Below are positions 34,018-46,544 of a stretch of 64,000 nt of DNA, piece by piece. Position 1 is the stretch's first letter, and each line of letters begins with the position of its first letter. Below the pieces are notes generated by a model that had not been told where the DNA came from, did no database searches, and was given only the letters and a program-made list of their open reading frames with translations. Made by a program: the position numbers and the translations under genes. The stretch is taken from positions 35,085,613-35,149,612 of the forward strand of contig CP137669.1 in NCBI GenBank assembly GCA_037976565.1, read 5' to 3'. The stretch comes from Mesocentrotus franciscanus (Eukaryota; Echinodermata; Echinoidea; Camarodonta; Strongylocentrotidae).

Positions 34018-34431
34018 AAGCTAACCGGGTAGAGGTTTATAAAAAGTACATCAAGAAGAATGTAAAAAGAAGACGAGAGAAGGCTATATAGACAAATACA
34101 ACACGAGAAGTAATGAATTCCGAAAGCAAAAAGTAACTACATGTAGATAAGGAATAAAACAAAATTTGGGAAATATACATATAAAGATATTACATGGAAA
34201 GATAGCAAGAAAAAAATTGAGGATAGAAACAAAAAAAGATGAGAGAGGGAAAACAAAAAGGCATAGAGAAAAAGAAGTGGAGGTATACGTAGAAATGTAT
34301 AAAGAAAGATGGGAAAGAAGGAAACAGGATGAAGTGTCAGGCAAATAAGAAAAACGTAAGGAAAGTAAGAAAAGAAGACGAGAGAATGATAACAGAAATA
34401 AACAAGAAAAATTGGGGAAAAACATCAGATA

Positions 34432-34533
34432 GCGTCTTTTTTTTTTTTTTTAGAGGTAAAATTAACGTTATAATTTGTTTTTGGCCAGGAAGGGGGGGGG
34501 GGGCGGGCCCCCTGGCCCCTGGATCCGCCCCTG
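34432..34533. mobile_element. hAT-like MITE, right half only (unit B)
   Basis: The right end CTGGATCCGCCCCTG and the right TSD CATTCAAT (34534-34541) remain. Everything left of the GCGTCTTTT run is gone, joined to the sequence equivalent to 6591 in unit A. The deletion removed the left arm of the surrounding fold-back element too. Confidence 0.85.
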
Positions 34534-34859
34534 CATTCAATCATTTATAATAATATTAATCATGATGGATAGAAGACAAAATGGGCATTAGACAAACTGG
34601 GAATTAGACTAAATGAGCAATGAAACAAATGGCTAGTAGACTTATTGGAGATAACACCAAATGGAAATTAGACCACTTAATAGCTATTAGCCTAAATGGT
34701 CATTAGATCAAATGATAAGTAGACGAAATGGTTATAAGACCATGTGGATTGTAGACCGGCTTTGTGTTATTGCGTGTAGACCATATGAGAATAGACTATC
34801 TGGGTAGTACACGTACTGGTTGTAGACCAAACGGCAATTCACCGTTTGTAGACGAAGAC

Positions 34860-37800
34860 AGACAGCTGACCAAAGTGATCGTACAACTAGACCAACTTTT
34901 TTCCAAATGAAGAAATAAAAACTTCGGACTATATCACTTCCTATCCAATTATTTAAGAGTTTGAAATACAAACCTCCTCATCATTCATTGTCAGTTCTAC
35001 AATGATTTTATTGTGATAAAATAAAGACAAAATAAAGAAGAATATAATAGGTTAAGTTAGAGAATAATGAAGATTGCCTTATCCCCGTTTTAGAAGTCAT
35101 TTATATAATAAGATTCGTAAAACACTCATCGCACAAATTATTACTCTCTCTAAAAAATAAAAAAATAAAAAAAAAATCGAATTCGACTTGAAAAACCATG
35201 AAAATCGTATCTTGTTCGCTTATTATTTGCCTATTTAATTTCAAAGAAAATTAGTACATTTCTTGTTTTTAGTTTTGTACTATAATTTTTTTCCCGAAAA
35301 TTTACTTCACTGTTATCCTTTTCCGAGGGTTGTCACCATTCACCATGCTAAATACAAATTACATAGTAAAGCGGGTCCAAACAATGAACACACAGAACGT
35401 ACATCATAACAAAGTCATATGATGACGTCAACTTGGCACTCACACACAGTATTCTCACTCACAGACCCTTTAGAGATATGCGGAGTGGATTAATCTGCAA
35501 AAGATAGTTTTCCTGTATTTATTGAGTGACATAAATCAGAATTTTTTTTCTTCTCTTAATCGAGTTCTATGAAAAGTATCATCTCATCAGACGTCCCAAT
35601 GATAGAAAAAAAAAATTAACTCTTCTGTTCCTATAAATAATACTAATTAAGACTTAATATGAAAGATAGGAAAAAACCAAACAATTTCCAATTTTATTGT
35701 TATATTTTTTTTCTCATTCATTTAATTTATTTATCAAAAACTCCAATTCTTGTTCGTACCTAACATAGAAGCAAAGCATTTTCCATAGTCCTAGTTTATA
35801 CGAACTGAAACATAATGATAACAAACTTGTTATCATTTGATAAACGAACTTAAATACAACATAATTCATTGTTCATAATTTCACAATGTATATGACTAAA
35901 ATATAGCACAGTTACAAAATAGGAAAATATCAATGCACTACACAGTTATTTCATCCCGAAAACTAGAACAAGCATCGCTTATTTTTTCAGAATAAAACTG
36001 TATACTCTTAACATTTTGATTTTGATATTTCTCAAAATAAAATATTGAAATCATCAGTTTTTCCTTTATCAAAACACACAATCTGTCCCCAAACCCTCTC
36101 CCTCCCTTCCCTCTTCTCTAACTCCTTGGACTTAACCCCCTTCCCACTCCCCCTTCACTTCTACTTGTGTGGATAGAAAATGCATATTGGGACAGGTTTC
36201 TTTACTATATCAAAATGACTTGCGCTGTTGCCTTCGTTCCACCTCCACCTTGCTCTACCTAAAACTTTCTAGTTTTTCCATTTTCTCAGATGCAGGGGAA
36301 ATTTATTTTTATAAATGCCAAATTCTTTTCCTCCAATTCATCTTCATTGAACTTGCGTTTAATTTCATTACGGTTATAGATGAACTCCATTCTCTTCCCA
36401 TAAAAATCAAATACTTTACCAGAATTAAAAAGTGATTTACCTATTGCTCCTTTCCTTGATCAATTAATGTTATTCCAAAAAATATGTTTTCCCATATTAT
36501 CTTTTTTTTATATTATGCGCAATGACCGATTGGATTTAAATTTATGGATCGATTATATTACACAGCAGATGTGGTTGTGTAGTTATGTGGAACAACATTT
36601 CATATAACTTATTATCAATAATAAATTACAATAGTTCTTACAATCTACTAAAATCGTTGCATTTAATAGACGAAAGCAAATTTGTCATAGAATTTTAGCA
36701 TTTGTTATTGATATCAAGCTTTCAAAAACAGACCCTGTGTTAGAACACAAATACTAACCTGGAAAAAGTACATAAATAGTTGATGCACTATATATTCAAA
36801 CGTGTAGGGACAAAGACTAGCTTGAAATGCAAGGCTGGTTTTGGTTGCTGGCAGAGCCCCAGGTAACAATTGATTTCTCACAGAAAGTTACATATTCCGA
36901 TAAATATTGCATCTTGGAATTATACTATAGTTATAGAAATTTTTGTGAAGGTTGAGAGCACAGACCACATAGTTTTTAGTTACTAATATCAATTGTGAAT
37001 CAGTTCTTCGAAGACTTCTTTTTGAGTCACATCATTTCATTATTCCTCGCTGCATTCAATATGTAAGTATTTTGATTATTTTTATTCCTTTTTGCTTTTC
37101 AGTGTAATAATATCGTATACAAAAGGCTGTAACTGATATTACTGAAATCGACATCTTTTCATCAATATTTTGTGTTAAGAATACAATCATTAATATAGTT
37201 AAAGGTCTTAGGTTTATGGTCTTATATTTTCCTTTTCTTAACAGATCCCTACTCTTCCTCGCATTTCTCTCCGTCTTCCTTCTCATTTCTCTTGTTCTGT
37301 CTTTTAAATGTATTGATGAATGTATAGGATTCTTTTATACAATTTTTGAACAGTGCAGCTCTGTAATCTATGTACTTGGACTGTTTTTTTTTTTACAAGG
37401 AATTTTCTTTGTAAACCGAAATGAATGATGAATGAATTAATGTGCATTATAGCAAATATGCACAAACTTGCTTGAAGACGAAAATGAATGTATGACTCGA
37501 GGAGAAAGCTAACACAAAGAACGCCATAGATTGTTTTGTAGATGTCACACATAATTATTGTTTATACAAACGTGTTATTTGGTAGGAATAACAGAATTCT
37601 GAAGAAAACAAATATTTAAGATTTGTTTATGTTTGTAATTTATTAACAACAAATAAAATGAAACAAATAATAGCCGGGGTTATACAATTTTTTCAAATTT
37701 ATTCAAGATTCAAGATTCCAGTTTTTTTTAAATCATATTTTATACAAATATTTAAACTACATCCATTGCATTAGCTTGTACAGCCCAAACCGATATTGAT

Positions 37801-38599
37801 ATGGATAAGATCTATCAAGAAGTCACAAACCGAATGAAAATTGCATTAGAAAATTGTCTGAAATATTTTTCATAGACACGGACGCGTGCAAAATACCTTT
37901 TGACTTCAAATTGAAATTGAATTTTTTTGGAATCAATTAACTATACAGTACAACTATTCCAAATCATTACGAGGTATTAACATGGAGAAGCGTATATCCA
38001 TTGGGCCTACTATAAAAAAGGAAGTTGTATTGCCCTTCAGGTGCTAGAACCTTGGTCGGTCGGGTTTCTTTTTTTTTTCTTTTTAAACTTTTTTCTTCTC
38101 CCCTTCAAAACAGCGACCGTCGCCCAAAAAACTCAAAACCGGGAACGTTGCCCAAATCTAGCTGGTTTCTAGCTGGTGCAGTGCATGGTATATACACGTA
38201 CACGAGGCCGGGGTGTACTTGTTTACGCTAGCAGGATTTCGAAACTAGGGCAGAAGACGAGTGAGAATTTGGGAATAATTTGATGAGTTATGCATTTATA
38301 TCCCATTTTAACAAACAAAATACATATTTTTTTATTCATTGAACCTTTTTTTTCTAAAAAATGGTAAAAAAAAAACTTTAAAAATATTAAAAAGCCGACC
38401 GTAGATTTTAAGATTTGTTAGTCGGTCGCAAAGGGCGATAAAACATCTTTTTTAACGCCTTACAGGTAGTGAAAGGGGGGACGTGTCCCGGGTGGCGGTT
38501 GAAGGGGGCGCAAAACGAAAAAAAGAATGGAGTGCAATAAACGCAAAAAAATGAGGAAGAGAAAGGGGAGAAAAGGGAATAAAAGTCATGACCCTTAAC
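34860..38599. other. Non-coding AT-rich stretch (unit B)
   Basis: Collinear with 7611-9491 and then 14077-15360 of unit A. It contains the single copies of local blocks X (36285-36740) and Y (37030-37390). The empty site of the TTAA element is at 36795-36798 (TTCA). From about 38060 the sequence is B-specific. The open frames have no motif. Confidence 0.55.
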
Positions 38600-39785
38600 C
38601 CTAATAAGGCCGGGGGGCGCAATTTCTTTTTACACGCTAGCCTGGCCATTTCTGTGATTAATACCATGGAAGCGACTGATATAAGCCTACATGCGAGGTG
38701 CATTATATACACATGTACATCATGCATGGCAATCATCAGATGAAGAGCTAGCTGGCCCTTGTAAATGAGACGTCAGACGGTCATCACAGCAATCGGGCGA
38801 TGGAATTCAAAACTTAATTTAATTTAATTTAATTTAGGAACTTTACATTAATCTTGATCTAAGGAGACACGAACGAACGAACGATCAGCTATTATATCGA
38901 GCAACTAGTCCACCCCATATAGAGCTATATAGCTCTTTGGTCCACCCGCACAGTAACTGCGTGCATGCCTATGTGTAGGCTTTCCCCCAGCACACTTTTA
39001 CGAGTATTACGGCGAAAATGGCCAGGCTAGCGTGTCAAAATATCCGCGGCCGGGGGGGCCATCATGGCCCCCTCCGCGATTTTTCTGATTGTTCGGGAAC
39101 GCATACGGATGACGCCCCGCCGCTCCATGACTTTATTCTTTCGAGTCTTGCGCATCTTTTAAAACATTTTTTTTTGAAAATCGGACCTACCGTTACAAAG
39201 TCACGTGACCTTTGTCTTTACATGTCGGCCCGAAAATCGCTCATTTTCGTGATTTGTGTACAAAACATATGGAAATATCATTTTTCCTAAAAAGAGATAA
39301 AACATTGGTTATTTGGTCTTGTTTAAAGTTTAGGTGTTTGTTTTGGGGGTCAAAATAGTTAAGTTATAGTTAGAAATGAAATAAAACAACAAAAACAATG
39401 AAATACATAAGTTAAAAAAACAATGAATTACATAAGAAATTATCAAAACAAGAGATAACATAAGAAATAACCTAGCTTTCCAAATTTTTTTCGTATTATT
39501 ATTCCAAATGGTCTAACAAATATATGTAGTGGAAAAGAAAGCTTAAATATGAAGAATATATGATTTATAGGTAAAAATATGAATTTTTGACCTTATTTGC
39601 ATAATTTACCATAAATATGCAAATGAGTAATTTTTCAAAAATTGAAATTGCTATAGTATTCTATACACTTCACTTGACATGCATGCAAATTTTCGCGGCG
39701 ATCGGCCGTTTCACGGCCGAGATCTTAGGGGGCCATAATGGCCCCCGGCCGTATTAAGAACTCAAATAGCCCGGCCTTATTAGGG
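38600..39785. mobile_element. piggyBac-like MITE with TTAA duplication (unit B only)
   Basis: The 1186-bp element begins CCCTAATAAGGCCGGG and ends CCGGCCTTATTAGGG. It is flanked by TTAA on both sides (38596-38599 and 39786-39789). CCC/GGG termini plus TTAA are the piggyBac signature. Near the left end, ACACGCTAGCCTGGCCATTT (38633-38652) recurs inverted at 39015-39034, enclosing a ~360-bp block with (AATTT)n and (CGAA)n tracts, so a second sequence may be nested inside. No transposase is encoded. Confidence 0.82.
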
Positions 39786-39789
39786 TTAA

Positions 39790-40769
39790 AGGACAATCCA
39801 ACCCTTGTAACAAGGTCATTTCTGTGAAAGCGGAAAAATAAGATAAACAGGATGGCGAAAGTTTTAAATGAATCGGACGAATAATAAGAAAGCTATAAAT
39901 GTTATGTGCGATCACTAAGGCTATGCGAATATCAAATTGGCAGTTTGGCCAGTGGATAACCTTCCCGGTTGTCGTGTACAAAAATATCATTAATCTATGT
40001 TTTTCTCCTAGGTGCTTTCTCCCTTGGGTCACTATACTTAAAATATATTATGGTTAGCATATCATTATAGGTCCTTTAAAGAGAAAAGACACTCCCGAGT
40101 CATACATTTTTGAAAGATTGACATTTTAGTCATGTTGTGTGTTTACACAAATGGAAAAATTGTCCGCCACTACATCACACAGAAATTGCCAATTCAACTA
40201 ATTGGAAGAGTGATAACAACTTTCATAAATTCTAAATTTTCACCAGTCTACTTTTCTGATTGTCTGCTTTCATCTAGTTTGCTACCAAGGTTGGATTTCC
40301 TTTTAAGGATTGTGTGCTCCTATTACGCAGGGTAAATTGTATTAGAAATAGAAATGTTAAGGGTTTAAGATGCGATGTTTTCTAAAGCTCCTTCGCTTTG
40401 CTTCCTCGCACGTGCTTCAGGATCTCGTAATTTCACGCGCCAGTATAAAATTGTAGCTTATAAATAGCATTCTAAAGGGCCAGAAAATTTACAATTCTCG
40501 TTGCTTTGCTCCTTATCGTGCCTCAATATAATGCAGTATAAACAAGAGCGGCATTTGGGAAGGTTCAGCATTTGAAAGAAATCTTAACTTTCTGTTACCT
40601 TGCTAATAAATTGATTAAATTCCTCCAGAGAGTTCTTTAATTTTGCGCCCCAGTTGAAGAAGAAGTGAATAGTAAACAATTTATCAATGTTTATAATTCG
40701 CAAATCCACCGCTCTGTTGCAGTCAAAAGCATAGGCCTATACTAGCCAGAACACCCGCAGATTAGGCCG
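39790..40769. other. Non-coding stretch, partly B-specific
   Basis: 39790-40440 has no counterpart in unit A. From about 40440 (TTGTAGCTTATAAATAGCAT) the text matches A from 16920. No gene is supported. Confidence 0.5.
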
Positions 40770-41007
40770 TTCATGCCACTAGTTCCTCTAACCATTCCTG
40801 ACATTGGTTTCTCAAGGGACGTACAAATCGTGGTCACACAAATCTACAGAATTTACCTTTTTTGATAGTCCATTATTGAAGGGAAAAATATTATCTAAAG
40901 ATCATAATTGAGAGACCAATGGTGAGAGCAACCAGTGGCATGAACGGCCTGCCATAATTAAGTCCAACGTAAAGTCGATCTTAGTCTTTGTGAAACTACC
41001 CCCGACA
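40770..41007. mobile_element. MITE of the GTTTCACAAAGACTAAG family, left-truncated (unit B)
   Basis: Related to 25259-25543 and 51521-51805. It has the GGCCGTTCATGCCACT arm, the AT-rich centre and the full right arm ending GTGAAAC, but lacks the outer ~45 bases of the left arm. It is absent at the corresponding place in unit A. Confidence 0.65.
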
Positions 41008-41032
41008 TACTCACAGACATACGCTCCCGGAA

Positions 41033-41186
41033 GCGTCATTTTTTTTCTGCGGCACAGATTGGGGCTTTTTAAAAAAGAGGTCTTGATTTAACCATAACCC
41101 TAACCCTAACTCTAACCCTAACCCTAAACTTTCCCATAGGCTCAACACGCACCTAACCCCAATCTGTGCCGAGAAAAAAATAACGC
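41033..41186. mobile_element. 154-bp element with 9-bp TSD carrying TAACCC repeats (unit B only)
   Basis: The inverted ends are GCGTCATTTTTTTT and its near complement ending AAAAAAATAACGC, with GGCACAGATTGGGG as an inner inverted block. The flanks are CTCCCGGAA at 41024-41032 and 41187-41195; unit A has this 9-mer once (17406-17414). The centre is about seven (CCTAAC)-type units (41091-41128). The 9-bp TSD suggests a Mutator-like origin. It moves telomere-like sequence without being telomeric. Confidence 0.82.
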
Positions 41187-42290
41187 CTCCCGGAAAACTG
41201 TCCGTATAGTAGACGACTCACCTCTGAAAAACTACCCTTAGGACAATTACACCCGAAGAGCTACCCTCGGAAAAAGACAAGACTATTACGTATTTTAATT
41301 CCACCCCTATTTCAGATTCTGTCCGGTTTGATATATTTTATTATGCTTCAATCATCTTTGTCCTCCCAGGATAGTTTCCGGGAGTATATTGTCCTAGGGG
41401 TTACTTGTCCTAGGGATAGTTGTCCGGGTGATAGTCCGGATTTTGTTTTTGGCGAGGCAGTGATATTATCTTGAAACTGCCGACGGATACGGATGGAAGT
41501 CGGTGTGTCGATAAAATAATAGTGGACTTTCCGAAAATTCTAACCAATAATTGGATCACTTTCCTACAATTTACGTGAAGCGAAATTCTGATTCTACTGA
41601 GTATCCTGCATTACATCACTTCTCCTTTGTCGTATTTCAGTCTCGTAAATTCGTATCATTATTGTACTTGCAATACAGAAAGCAACTAATACTATCTTTA
41701 TGATCATGTAAATAGCAAGCCAGCTATACTGCACATAGCTGTCACGCAGAACTGATTCCGAATTTCAAAATTATGCTATAACACACAAGCTATATTTGTA
41801 AAAAAATGTATTACCTTTGATTTCAGTTGTGTATTCCAATAAATATATCTGCAGTTTGTGTTGGATAAGGAATGAAGAAAGTAATATTTAGCTTTCTAAG
41901 TATCAACAAGTCACAACGCAAAGTATCCTTGCCATATTATAATGTAATATACGTGGCGCTGTAGTTTGTATACTCTCGTGAAATTGGACTTTGGTCTTTG
42001 TAAACACAAAGCCAAAATAGACAAAGGAAATGTGACAATACAGTTCGAGTGTCAACCGAAATATAAAAGGAAATATTATGTTGAGAATAATAATCATCAC
42101 ATGCCATTGGACTCTTGGAAATTAAAAATTTAGATGCAATCCTTGAAATTCACCTTTGGGGGAGATTTTGAGTGGAAATCCACTAAAAATTATGGAATCC
42201 ACTCTCAAAAGGATTATTCAATCACTGCTTGGGAGAGCTTTCAAATCCAAAGAATTTATCCCAAATATCACTCTTAAATCACTCACGTTT

Positions 42291-43595
42291 ATTATTATTA
42301 TTATTATAGTTTTATTTCAACAGGGTAGTCTCATTTCAAGTCCATTTCTGGACCTGCTCTCCCAGAGAGCCCTGCAGTCACATATAAAAAAACATGTACA
42401 ATCAAAACATGAATTCAAAACATTCATACAAAGGTAAAAATATACATGGCATATACAATAAATTCAACACACATTAACAATAATATAAGAAGAAACAAAA
42501 ATGAAATGTGATTAAATAAGGTCAAACTAACGTGAAAAAGATGTTTACAAGAGAAAGTGAAAAGTTTGAACATACTTTTTAAAACTTTGCAAAGACTTAC
42601 AATTTTGGATATTACAGGGTAATTTATTATATAATTTAGCCCCTGAGACTGCTAAGGTTTTCATTTTAAAATCTGTTTTACATTTTGGAATAAATAATGG
42701 ACTGTTTAGAGCATAACGAGTAGAATATAATACTGGTCTCTTAATAATAATTGGAGTTAGATATGGTGGTGGTAGGTCGTTGATGATTTTAAAAATTAAG
42801 ATGCATTTATGATATTTTATTCTTTCCTCTACTGACTGCCATTTCAATTTATTCATTAAAATATTTTGGGGTGTAAAATATTCGGCACGAAGTACTAATC
42901 GTGCATATCGATTTTGTAATTTTGCAACTTTGTTAGATTTTGTTTTGAAGTATTTCCCCATACTGAATTACAGTAGTTTAAATGCGGTAGGATAAGAGAA
43001 TGGTATAATTTAATCAAATTCTTACGGGAAATATAATGGCGTATCCGTCTAATGCAGGCAATCGTACTCGATACTTTCTTAACAACTTCTCTTACATGTA
43101 GCGACCATGTTAGACATTTGTCTAGTGTTACACCTAGATATTTCATACTTTCGACTGAGTCGAGTACATTATCACTGTAATGAATACAAATATTATTATT
43201 TTGAATTTTTCTTTTAGAACCAAATAGTATTGTTTTGGTTTTATTTGCATTAAAAAACAGTCCATTATATTGTAACCATTTCACGATACTGGAAAAGTCT
43301 TTTTGGAGATTGCATTCACGAACTTTATAATCCTTTCCATGATGAAAAACTGCCGTGTCATCTGCATATAAGGAAATCTTTGTCTTAGAATGGAGTTGCA
43401 GATTACAAATATCATTCACATAGAGGCAAAAAATTAATGGCCCAAGTATTGAACCTTGTGGAATTCCTGATTTCACAGTTTGAAAATTACTCTTCGTCCC
43501 TCGCAAGAATACACATTGTTGCCTATTGGATATATATGACTCGAGCCACTTAAGTTCAATTCCCCCAATACCATACAATAACATTTTCTGACGTG
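42291..43595 (-). mobile_element. 5'-truncated CR1-like LINE fragment (unit B only)
   Basis: On the minus strand it reads from an RT fragment (right) to a ~250-bp 3' UTR and an (AAT)n tail (plus strand ATT run at 42291-42307). The flanks match unit A around 19780-19795, where the element is absent. No clear TSD was found. Truncation within the RT, just after motif A, is typical of abortive target-primed reverse transcription. Confidence 0.78.
42545..43590 (-). pseudogene. CR1-like reverse transcriptase, C-terminal part, frameshifted
   Basis: The first frame (to 42895) has LLYGIGGIELKWLESYISNR, the motif-B block SGIPQGSILGPLIFCLYVND and the catalytic SLYADDTAVF, then KYLGVTLDKCLTW. These are hallmarks of CR1/Rex-type RTs. 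The second frame (42545-42961) continues with KLQNRYARLVLRAEY... to PCNIQNCKSLQSFKKYV, the usual C-terminus before the stop. The two overlap in different frames, so a frameshift lies at about 42900-42960. Endonuclease and RT motifs before the palm centre are missing. A few residues at the right end of the open frame come from flanking DNA. Confidence 0.8.
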
Positions 43596-43779
43596 ACGTG
43601 TTTTTCATGAAAATTTTGAGGTAAACAAATTCCATCATCTATAGGGCTACGCCAGAGGGGGCACCCCCAGAGCATTTGGCGAGGGGCCACAGGCTCCGTG
43701 ATTATTTTCAAGTACCCCCACCATTGCGCTTTTCTTTAATGATTAGGGCCATTCTCATTTTTTGAAAGTACCCGTTTTT

Positions 43780-45158
43780 GTCTCGCCTGCGTAGCAAAAA
43801 GCGAGACATAGACACCGCTTTTCCGGTGGGGGCGGCGGCGACGGCGGCGGCGTCAACATCAAAACTTAACCTAAGGTTAAGTTTTTGAATTGTTAATATA
43901 ATTTTGAAAGTATAAGGTCCTATTAAATGAAAGGGTTATCAAGTATCCCCAATCATGTGAGGAAAATTTCAGGTCACAAAGTCAAGGTCAAAGGTCATTT
44001 CAGGTCAACAAACTTAGACTATGTTGTGGCATCATCATCAAAAACTTAACCTGAGGTTAAGTTTTTGAATTTGTAATATAATTTTGAAAGTATAAGTTCT
44101 TATTCAATGAAACTTAGACTAAAGGGTTATCAAGTATCCCCAATCATGTGAGTAGAATTTCAGCCCACTAGGTCAAGGTCAAAGGTCATTTCAGGTCAAC
44201 AAACTTAACTATGTTGTGGCATCAGGCTAAGATTTTTTAATTATCATAATTTTGAAAGTATACATTCCTATTCCATGTAACTTGAACATAAGGGTTATCA
44301 AGTATCACCAATCATGTTATTAGTCTTTTAGGTGACAAAGTAAAGGTCAAATGTCATTTCAGGTCTGGAAACTTAGACTTTGTTGTGGCATCAACATCAA
44401 GATTTTGAAATTTTAGCATAATTTCAAAAGTGTTTGTTCAAATTCCATGAAACTTGTACCCAAGGGCTATCAAGTATCACAAATCATGTGACACAAATTC
44501 CAGGTCACAAAGTCAAGGTCAAAGGTCATTTTAGGTTAGGTCAGTAGACTTGGATTATGTTCTCAAAATTTAATATGAGAATTAATAAATAAATTGTTGT
44601 TATTATTTCATATTTCATGAATTCAAAGTAAATATTCGAATCATTCGAGTACTTTCCCATGAATATTCTAATAGTAATTTTAGTATTCGATCCCAGGCCT
44701 AGTATGTACATGATCAGTTACAGCTAGGTGACAATATTGATGTTTGGATAATATATATTGGAGTATATCTCATAATAATGTTCTCATTATGCTAATGAGA
44801 CGTTATGTGATGTAGATGGGCTCTACCTTCCAATTGTTTTTACACAAAGTGCTGAAAAATCCTCTTTTCTTAAAAAGTTAGATATTAGATAACTTTATTT
44901 GTAAATTACTGACAAGCATTGAAACATTTATAGTCTTACCCATACACTAAATCTCATTATATTGTATTCTTATGATACAGTAAATAATTATTCTGATGAT
45001 TCATAATCAATATTCACTTCAAAATGCTTATTATATTCAGAGGATTTCATTTTCGGGGGTCTGCAAATGGGCCACCCTGCCTATAAAAATAATGTCCCAA
45101 CCTCAATTTTTCATCATATCGAATTGCGTAATGCCGAATTGCGTAATGCAGGCGAGAC
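43780..45158. mobile_element. Element with GTCTCGCCTGC termini and internal tandem repeats (unit B only)
   Basis: It begins GTCTCGCCTGCGTAGC with an immediate hairpin partner GCGAGAC, and ends GCAGGCGAGAC, inverted to the start. After a GGCGGCGGC-rich block come four ~178-bp tandem repeats, then about 600 bp of AT-rich sequence. The start is a familiar dispersed repeat of marine invertebrates in my memory. I cannot name the superfamily, and no TSD is clear. It is missing from unit A, which has unrelated sequence here. Confidence 0.6.
43853..44550 (+). repeat. Four ~178-bp tandem repeats containing AGGTCA arrays
   Basis: Units start near 43853, 44033, 44217 and 44393. Each has a TTAAGTTTTTGAATT-like box, an ATCAAGTATC..AATCATGTGA box and a GTCAAGGTCAAAGGTCATTT box. 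Perfect AGGTCA-A-AGGTCA (DR1) occurs at 43985-43997, 44176-44188 and 44516-44528, and the third unit has one mismatch. Conservation of this box in otherwise drifting units is notable. Confidence 0.75.
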
Positions 45159-45200
45159 CGCCGAGAGCGTTTCACTTGTTCCTTCTGATAAGCGTCTCAT

Positions 45201-45350
45201 TATACTACTACTAACATACTACTAATATACTACTAATATACTACTAATATAATTCTAATATACTACTAATATACTACTAATATACTACTAATATACTACT
45301 AATATACTACTAATATACTACTAATATACTACTAATATACTACTAATATG
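45201..45350. repeat. 11-bp minisatellite TACTACTAATA
   Basis: About thirteen nearly perfect 11-bp units in head-to-tail array, right after the element at 43780-45158. Absent from unit A. Confidence 0.9.
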
Positions 45351-46544
45351 AAAATGTGCCTCTTGTTTCTTTCGCCTACCTATTGTGCCCTGTTAAAGTC
45401 CTTGGAGCAGCTTTCCATAGTATTCTGCTCCTCTGTTTTATTCATCAGACTCTTAATCAATGGAGTCTAGGGAAGGAGAGTCAAAAGGCCCCGCAAGAAC
45501 AAAGAGTGCCCTTTTTTCAAAGCATAGTCACAGTGAATAAGTCATGTGGGTGGGGCGCTACTAGATCAGCGGTTTTTTCCTCCAACTTTTGGTTTAGTCA
45601 CGGGACTCTTTTAGGAGTTAAAATGTGTCGCGTCACCCCAGTCAGAAATTCATCAAAGAGGATTTGTTTTTCATCCCTCGTACACATAAATATACGGGCA
45701 CATTTTCCGTGATGGCCTCTTGCCCCAAAATTTACTATCTCCAATATTGCGAGCGAGCGAGCGAAAAAAAGGGCACTTTTATTATGCCAAAAAATGTTAT
45801 TTAGTCATCAATATACACGAGATAAAAATAATGTAAAATGATATATTTGGTCATCTCATTGCCAGGAATCAACCTTATTTTTCAATTTTGCGAGAAATGA
45901 AGCCAACGAGGGGAGAAAAGCATCTTGTTTGTGGTATAAATTCAATATCGATATAAAATACAATAAATAAGGTCATAGTCGGGCGCCATGCTGCTCGAAT
46001 CATGACGAGGTTCCCAAATATCGTCATATCATCATAGGGATAATCATGGACCACGCTGTCTGAAACTATCCAGTTTCTAAATTTTGCGCGAAGCGAGCGA
46101 GGAAAATGACAATTTCCTATCTCTGAAATATTATTTCCTCATCAAAATACCTAAAGTGATATCCATTTGAGCATTTTACGGTTTCTTGTACTATGTTATC
46201 ATGCAGTTTACGTTATTCCAATCTATCTCCTTATCTTATCCCACGTTCTTTTTCCTTTTCCTTCATCCTTCCCCTCGCTCTCACATTTTTCGGCCATTCG
46301 ATGGGGGGAACGTGCCCCAGCGCCCCGTATCTTCACCACTGCAAAGTCATGTTCCTTTTTAATGCTACCGAGTGCCCGTTCTAGAAAATAAATACTTTTC
46401 ATGAAGTTTGCCCATTTCAACTAGCGAAGCGTGCCAACTCAAAATGGATAGGTATAATGAAAGATCTTTTCTTAAGCTTTCATGCTTTATATTCACTAAA
46501 TCACTGAAGAGGTTCACCTGATTGGTGAGGTAACTTGAAAGTTA

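Noticed and set aside
38025..38231. 68-residue plus-strand frame near CGACCGTCGCCC
   Set aside because: No motif, T-run-derived Phe stretch, and the counterpart in unit A (about 15350) is not open.
41091..41130. Telomere
   Set aside because: Only about seven TAACCC units, internal, inside a 154-bp element with a 9-bp TSD.
43853..44550. CRISPR array
   Set aside because: Units are ~178 bp, degenerate throughout with no distinct repeat/spacer pattern, and the genome is animal.
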